Shown: positions 16,490 through 25,926, numbered from the stretch's first letter. The stretch is DNA of 64,000 bases from Leptolyngbya sp. FACHB-261 (GCF_014696065.1 NZ_JACJPL010000018.1:124001-188000), one strand, 5' to 3'. Program-made: numbers and translations. The notes: generated from the sequence alone by a model not told the origin.

Positions 16490-18466
16490 ATGCAAAGCAA
16501 CGGCACGGGCTGCTCTAACATGACATCTATGCCGAATGGACCTGCCCAGCCCCATCGCCGCCCTAAAGCCGTACCCGGAGCAGTGCCCGCCGATGGGCGT
16601 CGCTCACCTGAAGACCGGCGAGCTAAGACACCGCTTCTATCTGGTCAAGAAGCAGGACGTGCCCCATCCAAGCCTCCAGCCCAAGGCCTGCTAAGACTAC
16701 CGGCAATGCCACAGCTCTCCTGGTTTCAGTGGGGCTTGGTGGGCCTATTGGTCACCAGCACTATGGGAGTGGCTTCGGTGATCCTGCTCCTGCAAATGCC
16801 AGCCTTGCCAGACTGTCTAACCGCTCGCTGGCCCCTAGCATCCGGTGGCCAAAAGCTTTACTGTGCGGGTGCTCTAGCCCGCCAAGATACACTTGATGCC
16901 TTGAAGCAGGCGATTGCCTTGGCCGACAGCTTGCCCAAGGATCATCCACTGCGTAACGAAGCGGAGCGGTCGATCAACAACTGGTCCCGACAGGTGCTCA
17001 AGCTAGCCGATGACCTGTATCAGAGTGGCGAACTCGACCAGGCGATTGAAGCGACCACCATGATCCCTCGCAGCAGTCAAGCCTACGGGCAGGTAGGGGT
17101 TGCCGTGGCCCGTTGGCAGAGCGAATGGCGGCGAGCGGAAGGGATTTACCAGGAGGCACAATCATCGCTGCGCCAGCAGCAGTGGCGTGAGGCAGCTTTG
17201 TCAGCTAACCGATTGCTTGGCGTAGACAACGAGTATTGGCGAGTTACCCGATTTGATGCCCTGAGAGCCGAGATCGACTTAGAACGACAAGCTAGTGTGG
17301 CTCTTGATGCAGCTGAAGCCAAAGCGAGTTCTGGCAGATTGGACGACCTGCTAGCCGCAATTGAGCTCGCTCGCAAGGTGCCGATGGAGCGTTACGCTCG
17401 CAGTCGTGCTCAGTCACAAATTAGCCTTTGGACCCGAGCAATTTTGGATATTGCTCAGGCCCGTTTGGACAAGCGCGATCTCGATGGCGCTCTGGCAGCA
17501 GCTAGTAAGGTGCCAGCCGATAGCTCTTTACGCGAAGAAGCGGCAGATTTCATGGTGCTGGCTCGGGCCTACGAGCCCACTTGGTCCGACACGGCGGAAG
17601 GTTTGCGGGAAGCAATCGCTCAGGTTCGCAAAATGGCAACTGACCGACCGCTGTTTTATAAGGCCCAGGACTTGGCAACCCGTTGGCAGGACGAAATTGC
17701 TGATCTAGAGATTTTGGACAAGGCTCGGGAAACGGCCCGTCCGGGCACCGTTACTGCGCTGCAAAGCGCCATTGCCCAAGCCGGAAACCTCTCTGCTGCC
17801 CGTCCCCGCTGGGAGCAAGCCCAGAACTTGATGCGCGGCTGGCAGCAACGTATTGAGAAGATTGAGGACAGCCCCTACCTAGACCAGGCAAGGACGATTG
17901 CCCGACAGGGAACTGTAGAAGCGTATTATGCGGCGATGAGCACAGCGGCTCAGATTCCACCAGGACGAGCCCTGTATGACGAAGCGCAAAAGCAGATTGA
18001 GGCTTGGCGAGACCAGATCGAAACCATTCAGGATCAGCCCTTCCTGGACCGAGCTGAACAATACGCGGACCAAGGCAATCTGCGGGAGGCGATTGCTGAG
18101 GCATCTCGCATTAGCTCTGATCGCTCCCTGCACCGTCAAGCTCGTCGACGGGTGCGAGTTTGGCAAGCAGAACTCGATGGTTTCGCTGACCTGCAACAGG
18201 CCATTGAGGTCTCAGCCCCAGGCACTGCGGATGCCCTCAGCCAAGCCATCCAACTGGCTAGCCCCTTGACTAACAGTGGTACTTACGGGTCACAGGCCAA
18301 GTCCCAAATTGATGTCTGGAGTGCTCGGTTACTAGCCATTGCCCGCTCCCAAGCTAACTATGATCTTCCATTGGCCGTAGCGACTGCTCAGAAGATCCCT
18401 GCCAACAGTGATGTTTATACTGAGGCCCAAGACCAGCTGCGTCGCTGGCAACAGGGAAGCCAATAA
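16490..18466 (+). CDS. Membrane-anchored helical-repeat protein
   Basis: A 658-residue protein with a basic/Pro-rich cytoplasmic N-terminus (about 1-75) and a single membrane helix (about 80-103). The rest is alpha-helical and composed of degenerate repeats of about 65-80 residues. The repeat signature is a Y-x-E-A-Q type helix, then x-x-I-x-x-W, then D-A-I/L-x-x-A-x-x-I-P; examples are ALYDEAQKQIEAWRDQIE, PRWEQAQNLMRGWQQRIE and DVYTEAQDQLRRWQQ. It resembles TPR-like solenoids for protein binding. Similar cyanobacterial proteins are often labelled chromosome segregation ATPase, but no Walker motif is present. Start could also be ATG 16520 or 16529. Confidence 0.75.
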   Translation: MQSNGTGCSNMTSMPNGPAQPHRRPKAVPGAVPADGRRSPEDRRAKTPLLSGQEAGRAPSKPPAQGLLRLPAMPQLSWFQWGLVGLLVTSTMGVASVILLLQMPALPDCLTARWPLASGGQKLYCAGALARQDTLDALKQAIALADSLPKDHPLRNEAERSINNWSRQVLKLADDLYQSGELDQAIEATTMIPRSSQAYGQVGVAVARWQSEWRRAEGIYQEAQSSLRQQQWREAALSANRLLGVDNEYWRVTRFDALRAEIDLERQASVALDAAEAKASSGRLDDLLAAIELARKVPMERYARSRAQSQISLWTRAILDIAQARLDKRDLDGALAAASKVPADSSLREEAADFMVLARAYEPTWSDTAEGLREAIAQVRKMATDRPLFYKAQDLATRWQDEIADLEILDKARETARPGTVTALQSAIAQAGNLSAARPRWEQAQNLMRGWQQRIEKIEDSPYLDQARTIARQGTVEAYYAAMSTAAQIPPGRALYDEAQKQIEAWRDQIETIQDQPFLDRAEQYADQGNLREAIAEASRISSDRSLHRQARRRVRVWQAELDGFADLQQAIEVSAPGTADALSQAIQLASPLTNSGTYGSQAKSQIDVWSARLLAIARSQANYDLPLAVATAQKIPANSDVYTEAQDQLRRWQQGSQ

Positions 18467-18800
18467 CCCTGAAACGCCAGTCTCACGGGTCGTGGGTTAG
18501 CCTAGGCCCGAGATGCTGGTGCTACTTGTTAGCACGTCAGTACTTGTCTCAAGTTTTACCAGCTAACTCCTAGCTAACTCACTCACTAGCACTCACTCTT
18601 AGTATTAGGTTTGCGCTTGCTGAAACAGATGGTAGTCTATGGTTGTTATGGCTGTGGGACTGTTTTTGGGACATAAGCCGGGATAGATTTTTTCAAATTC
18701 GTCCTGACTTTGCTACTGTTCTTAGACATTCACTGTCCCCCCGTAATGCTCTCCCTAGGGAGAGTTGATCCGTTCGGAGAGCGTTCGGAGCCCAAGTTAG
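18467..18800 (+). promoter_or_regulatory. Long leader of the RRM gene with palindromic hairpin
   Basis: No gene fits in these 334 bases. They contain a repeated AGCTAACTC (18561-18569 and 18572-18580), ACTCACT repeats, and a perfect palindrome at 18749-18764 (CTCTCCCTAGGGAGAG) 36 bases before the rbp start. A GTTCGGAG repeat (about 18772-18790) leads into the ribosome-binding GGAG (18787-18790). Cyanobacterial rbp genes are known for cold-regulated long leaders, so an RNA thermosensor or binding site for the protein itself is plausible, but inferred. Confidence 0.45.
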
Positions 18801-19088
18801 ATGACGATTTACGTTGGCAACTTATCCTTCAGTGCAACAGAGCAAGACCTTCGAGAAGTTTTTGCGGAGTATGGCACAGTTAGCCGAGTTAGTTTGCCCA
18901 CTGACCGGGAAACAAACCGAGTCCGTGGCTTCGCCTTTGTAGACATGTCTACCGAAGCAGAGGAGGATGCAGCAATCGCAGACCTAGATGGAGCCGAGTG
19001 GATGGGACGACAGATTCGGGTTAATAAAGCTAAGCCACGGGAAGGCGGAGGCCGCGATAGCGGTCAGATTCCTAACCGGCGTAGCTAA
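18801..19088 (+). CDS. RRM-type RNA-binding protein (Rbp)
   Basis: A 95-residue protein with one RNA recognition motif: RNP2 is IYVGNL (3-8), RNP1 is RGFAFVDM (about 42-49). A short tail (GGGRDSGQIPNRRS) contains Gly and Arg but is not the long Gly-rich type of RbpA1. These small cyanobacterial proteins bind mRNA, and many are induced by cold. The start is set by GGAG ten bases upstream. Confidence 0.95.
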   Translation: MTIYVGNLSFSATEQDLREVFAEYGTVSRVSLPTDRETNRVRGFAFVDMSTEAEEDAAIADLDGAEWMGRQIRVNKAKPREGGGRDSGQIPNRRS

Positions 19089-19210
19089 AAGACTCAAGCC
19101 AGCCATTAATCGTTATTCCAACGGGCATGCCAACGGACAGCGATTGCAGGGTCGATCTAGCCTAGTTCCTAGCCTAATTTCTTGGGGCAACACGAGATAA
19201 GGACCATCAG

Positions 19211-20281
19211 ATGCGACGGCTTGACCAACTTCAGCGTCTGGTGCTTCTTGGTCTGTTGGGGCCGGTTTTGGCACTCAACGCCTGGTTGCTGCTGCAAGTT
19301 TTTCACTACTTCCAAACAACCCTGACCATTCTAGTAGCAGCAGGGCTGTTAGCCTTTCTGTTGCACTATCCTCTGCATATCTTCCGGCGCTTAGGACTAC
19401 GGCAGGGGGAGGCAGTAGCGGTCGTCTTTCTAGTTGCGCTGCTAGGTTTGGTGTTGCTCTGGCTCACGCTAGTTCCTATCGTTGCCGACCAAACCGTTCA
19501 GTTTCTTGAACGCCTACCTGCCCTAATCCAGTCGGGAGAGCAGCAGATTAGCGGCTTAGATGCCTGGGCAAACCGCTCGCGATTGCCTGTAGATTTAGGT
19601 CGGCTCAATACGCTGATTAGCAATCGACTAGAAAGCCAGCTACAACTCTTAGCAGCAGGAGTTTTGGGATTTGCCTTGGGTACGATTAGCAGCGTGCTCA
19701 ACGCCGTGTTGGTAATTGTTCTGACTTTTTACATGCTGCTAACGGGGAACCAGCTTTGGCACGGCTTACTGAGCTTTCTACCCCCCCGCATCAAGACTGT
19801 AGTGCAGGAAGAACTGCATCGCAATTTCCAGCAGTTCTTTATCAGTCAGATCTTGCTGGGGCTGTTTATGCTGGGCAGCTTGGCTCCGATCTTCCTAGTT
19901 CTTGAAGTTCCCTTTGGTCTGTTGTTCGCTCTGCTAATTGGCTCATCTGAGCTGATTCCATTCATTGGTGCAACGATTGGCATTAGCCTAGTTACGCTGT
20001 TGGTGGCCCTACAGGATCTATGGCTAGCGTTGCGGGTTGTGTTGGTTGCAGTTGCTCTACAGCAGATTAAAGACAATTTAATAGCCCCTCGCTTGCTAGG
20101 CAGCTTTACTGGCCTCAATCCGGTGTGGATCTTTGTAGCGCTGCTGGTAGGGGCTCAAGTTGGGGGGCTACTGGGGGTGATTTTGGCAGTTCCAGTCGCG
20201 GGCACGCTGCGCGGTCTTTGGGAAGCCCTATTAAAGCCATTAGCTCAGCCACCGGAGCCCCCCATCCTGCCCAAGGGCTAA
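19211..20281 (+). CDS. AI-2E family (PerM-like) permease
   Basis: A 356-residue integral membrane protein of the AI-2E/UPF0118 family with about eight helices. Helices cluster at residues 10-90 and 140-345, separated by a soluble segment (QFLERLPALIQSGEQQISG) typical of the family. GSSELIPFIGATIG and KDNLIAPRLLGSFTGLNPVW are family-typical C-terminal motifs. Members export small molecules or ions (AI-2, Na+/H+, siderophores); the substrate is not predictable. It follows the RRM gene by 122 bases. Confidence 0.92.
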   Translation: MRRLDQLQRLVLLGLLGPVLALNAWLLLQVFHYFQTTLTILVAAGLLAFLLHYPLHIFRRLGLRQGEAVAVVFLVALLGLVLLWLTLVPIVADQTVQFLERLPALIQSGEQQISGLDAWANRSRLPVDLGRLNTLISNRLESQLQLLAAGVLGFALGTISSVLNAVLVIVLTFYMLLTGNQLWHGLLSFLPPRIKTVVQEELHRNFQQFFISQILLGLFMLGSLAPIFLVLEVPFGLLFALLIGSSELIPFIGATIGISLVTLLVALQDLWLALRVVLVAVALQQIKDNLIAPRLLGSFTGLNPVWIFVALLVGAQVGGLLGVILAVPVAGTLRGLWEALLKPLAQPPEPPILPKG

Positions 20282-20356
20282 GCCAAAGAGGGGTAAGCCA
20301 AAGATTTAGGCCAGGTTCCGAAGCCAAACGCTGACCAGCCTAAACACTGACCAGAG

Positions 20357-21085
20357 CTAAGCCAGCCGCGACAGGATTGACAAAGTTCCAAAACTGATCA
20401 AGACAAGGCCACTGGCCCAAGTTAGCCAACCTGACCAGCGGCGAACCTCCAAAAACTTTTTGATCGCAGCAGTAAAAGTTCCAGCTACAACCAGAGGAGA
20501 CACGTAACCGACGGCATAAGCTAACAGCAGTCCTGCACCCACCACGGGGTTACCGGTACTGGATACCCAAGCCAGCAGCGTGATCAGAACTGGCGTGCTA
20601 CATGGAGAAGCAACGGTACCAAAGGTTAAGCCTACTAAGTAGGAGCGCAGGCCCCGGGGTAACTTTTCAGAGATCTCAATCTCTTGTCCCAGCGAGGGCA
20701 ACCGCAGTGGCAGGACCTCCAGCAGGTTTAATCCCATCAAAATCGCGACTGTCCCTACCAGAAAGCCCCAGCCTGCACCCACCTGACCGTAGATGCCGCC
20801 TAACCAGGCCACAGCAAGACCCAGGGCAGTTAGGGTTGTCGCTAGCCCTAGAGCAAACCACAACGATTGCAGTGCCGCTTGCCAACGATTTGGCGTCTCG
20901 TAGCCACCGATATAACTCACTGCAATTGGCAGCATGGAAAGCATGCAGGGAGTCAAGCTCGTTAGAAGACCTGCGCCAAAGACAATGCCCAGCGAGAGCA
21001 GACTGAGGTGGGTGAGTTGATCAGCCACCAAACGATCGGAGAACTCGCTTAGCCGGTAGAGCCAGAGGTCTAGCGTGTCCAACAT
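20357..21085 (-). CDS. ccdA: CcdA, cytochrome c biogenesis thiol-reduction protein
   Basis: A 242-residue six-helix membrane protein that carries reducing equivalents across the thylakoid or plasma membrane for cytochrome c maturation (system II) and disulfide chemistry. The redox pair is visible as Cys47 in SLTPCMLSMLP and Cys162 in ASPCSTPVL, both in helices flanked by prolines as in the family. The partner Ccs1/ResB gene is not downstream; the next gene is convergent. It lies 86 bases after ftsW on the same strand. Confidence 0.93.
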   Translation of the reverse strand: MLDTLDLWLYRLSEFSDRLVADQLTHLSLLSLGIVFGAGLLTSLTPCMLSMLPIAVSYIGGYETPNRWQAALQSLWFALGLATTLTALGLAVAWLGGIYGQVGAGWGFLVGTVAILMGLNLLEVLPLRLPSLGQEIEISEKLPRGLRSYLVGLTFGTVASPCSTPVLITLLAWVSSTGNPVVGAGLLLAYAVGYVSPLVVAGTFTAAIKKFLEVRRWSGWLTWASGLVLISFGTLSILSRLA

Positions 21086-21171
21086 AAATCCATTTGGAGG
21101 GGTAGCCCCTTCATCTTACTGGAGCGCTATGACTGGTTTCTGGATGGGGACACTAGCAGACATTGCAGATG

Positions 21172-22503
21172 TTAACGGAGCACCCGGCGTTGTGGGCGAG
21201 TTGGACCGCGGCGAGAGCGAGGGCGCAGCGGTTGGACCGACGGGCTAGGACGATCTGCTCGCTGGGGCAGTCCTACTAAATTCTCCGGCTGCTGTCCTAG
21301 GTTGATCACTTGAGCCCCACTAGACTCACGTGCTACGCGCACTAATAAGCCTGCGGAAAACAAACTAGAGAGCAGGGAGTTGCCACCGTAACTAAACATA
21401 GGTAGGGGCAAGCCTGTGGTGGGTAAGGCGCCAGTAGCAACCCCAATATTCAGCAATGACTGACCGACCAGCAGAACCCCGATGCCAATTGCCACTAACC
21501 GATGCACCGGATCCTTACACTTCAAGGCAACCCGTAGCGCCAGAGTGGCATAGGTTGCCAGGAGCAGGAGCAAGACTAGGCCCCCGATGAGACCAAACTC
21601 CTCGGCATAGACCGCAAAGATAAAGTCGGTGTACTGGATGGGCAAATAGAAATGCTTTTGCTGAGATAGACCAAAGCCGGTGCCCCAAAGACCACCGGAA
21701 CCTACTGCCAGCAAACTTTGAATCAGCTGATAACCATCTCCCTGCGGATCAGCCCAGGGGTTCATAAAAGATAAGACACGACGTCGCTGGTATTCCCGAG
21801 CGCCAATGCTGATACAGGCCACGAGCACCCCTAAGGCAGCGGTTCCACCCAGGTAAGTCGCAGGCAGATCGGCAGCTAGGGCTACCAGCCACAGCAAAAT
21901 TCCACACAAAGCGGTAGTACTGAGGTTGGGCTGCAACAAAATGCCCAGCAGCACGGCGGCAAAGGTGCCAATCCAAAGCAGGCGTCTTAACCAGCTCAGC
22001 CGCTCCCAACGGCCAAAGACTAGGGCACTCTGAAGTACCAAAAAGGGCTTGATCAGCTCGGAGGGTTGAATTGGCACGGGTCCCAGAGACAACCAGCGCG
22101 AGGCTCCATTGATCGACTGCCCTAACCCTGGAATGTTGGTCGCAACCAGTAGCCCTAGGCAGATGACAACGCAAAAGCCGCTGGCACGCAGAACATAGCG
22201 TAGCGGCAAATGCACGATCAGATTAAAGCCAGCCAGCCCCAGAACAGCCCACAGCAGTTGACGCTTGAGGTAGTAAAGCCCATCGCCCTCGGTTGCATAG
22301 GCTACAGGGTAGGAAGCCGAGAACAGCATTGCCAGTCCAAGGCACAACCATAGCAACGTTAGCCAGCGCAGCACTCGGGCTTCGGTGGCCCAGCGCTCTA
22401 CAGAGCTGTCTGTAAAGAGGATTAGGCGGTGCAGGTTCACTCTAGGGATGGTGGCCTCGCTGAAACTGCCCGCTAGTATAGCGGACCTGTTTACCTGCTC
22501 CAT
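21172..22503 (-). CDS. ftsW: FtsW/RodA/SpoVE family peptidoglycan polymerase
   Basis: A SEDS-family membrane protein of 443 residues from ATG 22503, with GAGG ten bases upstream; a longer frame to 22569 exists but lacks such support. Ten hydrophobic helices are visible. Typical segments are LFSASYP in helix 1, PIQPSELIKPF, RRRVLSFMNPWADPQGDGYQ and LPTTGLPLPMFSYGGNSL near the C-terminus. SEDS proteins polymerise glycan strands with a class B PBP; the FtsW form acts in septation. The C-terminal tail (SVQPLRPRSRRGPTRPQRR) is basic and Arg/Pro-rich. Confidence 0.9.
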   Translation of the reverse strand: MEQVNRSAILAGSFSEATIPRVNLHRLILFTDSSVERWATEARVLRWLTLLWLCLGLAMLFSASYPVAYATEGDGLYYLKRQLLWAVLGLAGFNLIVHLPLRYVLRASGFCVVICLGLLVATNIPGLGQSINGASRWLSLGPVPIQPSELIKPFLVLQSALVFGRWERLSWLRRLLWIGTFAAVLLGILLQPNLSTTALCGILLWLVALAADLPATYLGGTAALGVLVACISIGAREYQRRRVLSFMNPWADPQGDGYQLIQSLLAVGSGGLWGTGFGLSQQKHFYLPIQYTDFIFAVYAEEFGLIGGLVLLLLLATYATLALRVALKCKDPVHRLVAIGIGVLLVGQSLLNIGVATGALPTTGLPLPMFSYGGNSLLSSLFSAGLLVRVARESSGAQVINLGQQPENLVGLPQRADRPSPSVQPLRPRSRRGPTRPQRRVLR

Positions 22504-22594
22504 AAAGGTCAAGCCTCTTTCGGCTACCTGGGCCGAGAAGCCACAGCGCTCAGTAGATCTGGACCTCAATAAATCTAGACCTGCGTTATTGCTG

Positions 22595-22624
22595 CTGATT
22601 AACTTAAATCTGATTAACTTAAAT
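22595..22624. repeat. Tandem 15-bp repeat in the ftsW/STAS divergent region
   Basis: CTGATTAACTTAAAT occurs twice in direct tandem (22595-22609 and 22610-22624), between the divergent starts of ftsW (22503) and the STAS gene (22740). It could be a binding site. It does not have Pho-box spacing (15 rather than 11). Confidence 0.8.
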
Positions 22625-22739
22625 TAAGAAACAGGCCTAGAAGGCCAGCCCACAAGCTTACTAAGTAGCGTAGTAGGTAGCAGCTCGTAAGGGCAGGGAA
22701 CATTAGGGGTAATTACAGAAAGCAACCGGTGCAGGCACC

Positions 22740-23099
22740 ATGATTGATCTCCGCCGGATCGGTGATTTGAACTTTGCAGTCGTGACCTTGCCTACCAAGC
22801 TGGACACGACCAATGCAGTCGAGGTGCGCTCAATGCTGAGCAAGGTCATTGACTGGGGCCACTACCACCTATTTCTGGACAGTCGCTCGGTCACTTTCCT
22901 TGATAGCTCTGGCTTAGGGACACTGGTGGCAATTTTTAAGGTCTGCCGGCAGAAATACGGTAGCCTAACGCTCTTTGGCCTCAGCGGCAATCCAGCCCTG
23001 GCTTTACAGCTCAGCGGGCTGGATAGTTTATTACTAAACTTTGCGACTGAGGAAGAGGCGATCACAAACCTGCAAGTCAAGCTGTCGTGCTCACCCTAG
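22740..23099 (+). CDS. STAS-domain anti-sigma factor antagonist
   Basis: A 119-residue single-domain STAS protein of the SpoIIAA/RsbV type. The conserved phospho-acceptor loop is FLDSSGLGTLV with Ser56-Ser57, so it should be switched by a serine kinase. The order of strands and helices (FAVVTLPTKLDTTNAVEVR, HYHLFLDSRSVTFLDSS) fits the family. Partner-switching kinase or phosphatase genes are not adjacent. It is divergent from ftsW with a tandem repeat between them. Confidence 0.92.
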   Translation: MIDLRRIGDLNFAVVTLPTKLDTTNAVEVRSMLSKVIDWGHYHLFLDSRSVTFLDSSGLGTLVAIFKVCRQKYGSLTLFGLSGNPALALQLSGLDSLLLNFATEEEAITNLQVKLSCSP

Positions 23100-23125
23100 A
23101 GCCCTTAGGGAATTAACACTTTTTC

Positions 23126-24121
23126 CTAGCTTGACCAACTGCCTGTATTGGATGAGCTGCTAATTTCTTCACTGCTTGTGCGGGGCACCTCGCCAATCAT
23201 CGCCTTCATTCCTTCTAAGGTTGAGGGAATGCTGCGTGGGTCCATAAACATCACTTTGCTGCTGCCACTGGTGCCAATGGTTGCGCCCATATCGATATAG
23301 CTCTGGGCTAACAGGAATTTCAGAGCTTCTTGGGCTTCTGGGTCTGATTTCAAGCTCCGCATTAGTACCTGAATCGCTTCTGCTGTGCCTTGAGAGCGCA
23401 GAATTTTCTCTTGCCGCTCGGCCTGCGCTCTCAGAATACGAGCTTTTTGTTGGCCTTCTGCTTCCAGAATGGCAGCCTTCTGAGACGCTTCTGCCCCCAA
23501 TAGCTGAGCATCTGCCTGCCCTCTGGCCTTGTTGATTGCGGCCTCTCGCTCGCCCTCTGAGGTCAAAATGGAGGCCCGCTTACGCCGCTCTGCAGTCATT
23601 TGCATTTCCATTGCCTCCTGCACAGCTCTGGCAGGCACAATGTCACGCAGTTCTACTCGGGTTACTTTCACACCCCAGGGATCCGTGGCCTCGTCCAGTT
23701 CGTGCAGCAACACCTCGTTGATCTGGGTTCTAGCTGTGAAAGTTTCATCCAATTCCAATTGGCCCAGCTCAGCTCGAATTTGGGTAAGCACCAAATTGGT
23801 CATGGCTTGACGCAGATTTTCAACTCGGTAAAAGGCTTTTTCCATGTCCACAATCCGCCAATAAACCACAGCATCAGCGGTGATTGAAACATTGTCTCGG
23901 GTAATACACTGTTGAGGTGGAATGTCGAGAACACGCTCCCGAATTGTATCTTTGTAGGCGATTGTATCGACAATTGGAATAACAAAATTCAGGCCCGGCG
24001 AGAGCTTGCGTTTGTATTTGCCATAAGTTGCAACTAGCGCCTCATCACCTTGATTAATAACTTTGACGGAACCAAAAAGCGTGATGCCAAGTGCACCTAA
24101 TAAAACCAGCACTGCTTCCAT
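23126..24121 (-). CDS. SPFH/stomatin-like protein (paraslipin type)
   Basis: A 331-residue prohibitin/stomatin family protein. It has a hydrophobic N-terminal anchor (about 1-20), a band-7/SPFH domain (about 21-190: [39 protein letters not shown]) and a long Ala/Glu/Gln-rich coiled coil (about 190-265: [20 protein letters not shown]). The C-terminal tail is Ser-rich. It forms membrane-associated oligomers. The upstream gene in the same direction encodes NfeD, the usual stomatin partner. Confidence 0.93.
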   Translation of the reverse strand: MEAVLVLLGALGITLFGSVKVINQGDEALVATYGKYKRKLSPGLNFVIPIVDTIAYKDTIRERVLDIPPQQCITRDNVSITADAVVYWRIVDMEKAFYRVENLRQAMTNLVLTQIRAELGQLELDETFTARTQINEVLLHELDEATDPWGVKVTRVELRDIVPARAVQEAMEMQMTAERRKRASILTSEGEREAAINKARGQADAQLLGAEASQKAAILEAEGQQKARILRAQAERQEKILRSQGTAEAIQVLMRSLKSDPEAQEALKFLLAQSYIDMGATIGTSGSSKVMFMDPRSIPSTLEGMKAMIGEVPRTSSEEISSSSNTGSWSS

Positions 24122-24239
24122 ATCACTTTTATGCTCTAAAGTTCTTTGAACGTTGCTTCAGTTGCAGTCTAGAAAAGATTGGACTGGCTTGCAAAAAACT
24201 CCTACGAAATTTCAAGAACTAGATTTCAGAATTGAAGTT

Positions 24240-24659
24240 TCACAACTCGACTAGTTGGCTGGGTAAAACAACTAAAGTAGTACCCCTGCGGGCAATGACA
24301 TAAACCTTTTGGTCAGGGGCAATGGCTAACCCAGGATCGTCACAGCGGGCACTCCAAGAGCTTCCTTCGTAGCGAACCCGCCCGGCGCGACCCGCTGGAA
24401 TTTCAGTCAGGGTGACTGCTTCAGTTGCATCTTTCAGGAGCGCAGATTCTTTAGGAATTAGCAGCCGAGACAACCAAACGAATAGAACTGAAAGTAATAG
24501 CCAGACTACAACTTGAACAGCAACATTCGCCATTACCAATGTGAGCAGTGCCACAAGCAAAGCGCTGAGCCCTGCAGCAAAGGCAATAAAGGCAGTGGGA
24601 ATCGGAATCGCTAGCTCAACAAACAAAAGAACAACGCCAAGCGCTAACCAGGCTTGCAT
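24240..24659 (-). CDS. NfeD family protein
   Basis: A 139-residue short-form NfeD: two to four hydrophobic segments (about 1-70) and a C-terminal OB-fold domain (RAGRVRYEGSSWSARCDD, QKVYVIARRGTTLVVLP). NfeD acts with stomatin-type proteins in membrane quality control. It is directly upstream of the stomatin gene with 118 bases between, forming the familiar pair. Confidence 0.9.
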   Translation of the reverse strand: MQAWLALGVVLLFVELAIPIPTAFIAFAAGLSALLVALLTLVMANVAVQVVVWLLLSVLFVWLSRLLIPKESALLKDATEAVTLTEIPAGRAGRVRYEGSSWSARCDDPGLAIAPDQKVYVIARRGTTLVVLPSQLVEL

Positions 24660-24778
24660 GATAATGAGGGTCGTAAAATTGAGGTGTTATTGGCTCTCAG
24701 CTTAACTCAGCGCAGAAGCCGAGAGCAACTGTTCTAGCCTGGCTTGCCTAAGCAGTGCCAGCCAGGCTTCAAATTAAT

Positions 24779-25450
24779 TCAAAAAGCACCAATTTCAACC
24801 AAACCGTAAAGGCAAGCCGCCAACCAAATACCACCTGCAGCCCAGCCGCTCAACACATCCGTCGGCCAATGCACACCAAGATACATCCGGCTAAAGCCTA
24901 CAGCAATGCTCAAAACGGCCCCCAGCGGAAATGTGAGCCACGGCGTAATGTTTAAAAAGCGAGTTCCATAAACCGCCAGCAACCCATAAAAGGAGATAGC
25001 ACTCATGGAGTGACCACTGGGATAACTGTAATCAAGAGGGCGTTTGGGAGAGGCCCATAACTCCGGTCGTTTGCGCCGAAAAAACCCTTTGAAAATCCAG
25101 TTTAGTAGCCAGGAACCTGCCAAATTGATGCCTAAAACTAGGGCGGAAGCCGATTGGTGATAATAGATTAAGAGGCTGCCAACCAGTCCTAACAGAGGGC
25201 CTGCAACTTCCCGTTGCCCTAGTAGGGTCACTGCAAACATCCATCGATCCAAGATAGCCGTTGATCGAGCATTGATGGCTAGCAGCAAAGATTTTTCGAA
25301 GGCCAGCAACCATTCCCACAACCAATAGCGAGCCAGCAGCACGCTAAGGGCTAGAACTACAGCCCCGGCCACGAGGCCACCAATCAGGTAGGGAATAAAG
25401 GCAATCAGAGCTTGGGCCAACCAGTAGAGGCGGTCGCTAACCTCTGTCAT
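24779..25450 (-). CDS. PAP2 superfamily phosphatase
   Basis: A 223-residue membrane phosphatase of the PAP2/type 2 acid phosphatase family. The three motifs are visible: KGFFRRKRP, YPSGHSMSAISF and SRMYLGVHWPTDVLSGW. The helices are typical for lipid phosphatases acting on undecaprenyl diphosphate, phosphatidate or phosphatidylglycerol phosphate. The exact substrate is open. It precedes nfeD on the same strand with 119 bases between. Confidence 0.92.
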   Translation of the reverse strand: MTEVSDRLYWLAQALIAFIPYLIGGLVAGAVVLALSVLLARYWLWEWLLAFEKSLLLAINARSTAILDRWMFAVTLLGQREVAGPLLGLVGSLLIYYHQSASALVLGINLAGSWLLNWIFKGFFRRKRPELWASPKRPLDYSYPSGHSMSAISFYGLLAVYGTRFLNITPWLTFPLGAVLSIAVGFSRMYLGVHWPTDVLSGWAAGGIWLAACLYGLVEIGAF

Positions 25451-25525
25451 TGCTCACGTCCAAATCCACTTTTTCCACCCTACTCAGGTTTCTGACTGAG
25501 ATCGACCGCTTCCGGCTGCAAGATT

Positions 25526-25810
25526 CTAGTTTTGGGCCAGAAAGCTCACCTGGGGCACCAAAGGATCGCGAACCACCCCAATGCCTGCAAAGCCCCAGCG
25601 ATTGAGTAGCGTCGGTAACTGAGATTGGGGCAAAGTCTCCACCGCAAAGCGGTCCCGCAGTTCTGGGGCATGGGCATTCAGGTAGCTGAGCGCATCAGCA
25701 TATTCAGCAAACAGCAATAGATAACCCGAGTCGGCAGCCCCGTGAGGTCGGGCAATGAGGTAGTTACCATCTGTGCGAGACCGCAGCAAGTAGTGGGTCT
25801 GAATCATCAC
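25526..25810 (-). CDS. Small conserved-type hypothetical protein
   Basis: A 94-residue protein that I cannot assign. It is compact and hydrophobic enough to be globular (THYLLRSRTDGNYLIARPHG, GYLLLFAEYADALSYLNAHA, LLNRWGFAGIGVVRDPLV). Start can be ATG 25810 or 25807. It is the first gene of a four-gene minus run with PAP2, NfeD and stomatin, 75 bases before the PAP2 start. It is divergent from rlmD by about 115 bases. Confidence 0.75.
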   Translation of the reverse strand: MMIQTHYLLRSRTDGNYLIARPHGAADSGYLLLFAEYADALSYLNAHAPELRDRFAVETLPQSQLPTLLNRWGFAGIGVVRDPLVPQVSFLAQN

Positions 25811-25926
25811 GGTCAGAAGAAAGTGCGTTTAGTGTAATGGACAAGGTAGTTGGTAGGTCCAAGTCTGCTCTATCCCTCCTTCAATCTAGAGTTAGACTAG
25901 ATCTCTGGTGATTTTTTAACGAATTG

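Noticed and set aside
22595-22624. Pho box in the ftsW/STAS region
   Set aside because: ATTAACTT units recur with 15-bp spacing instead of 11 and do not fit the first-base pyrimidine.
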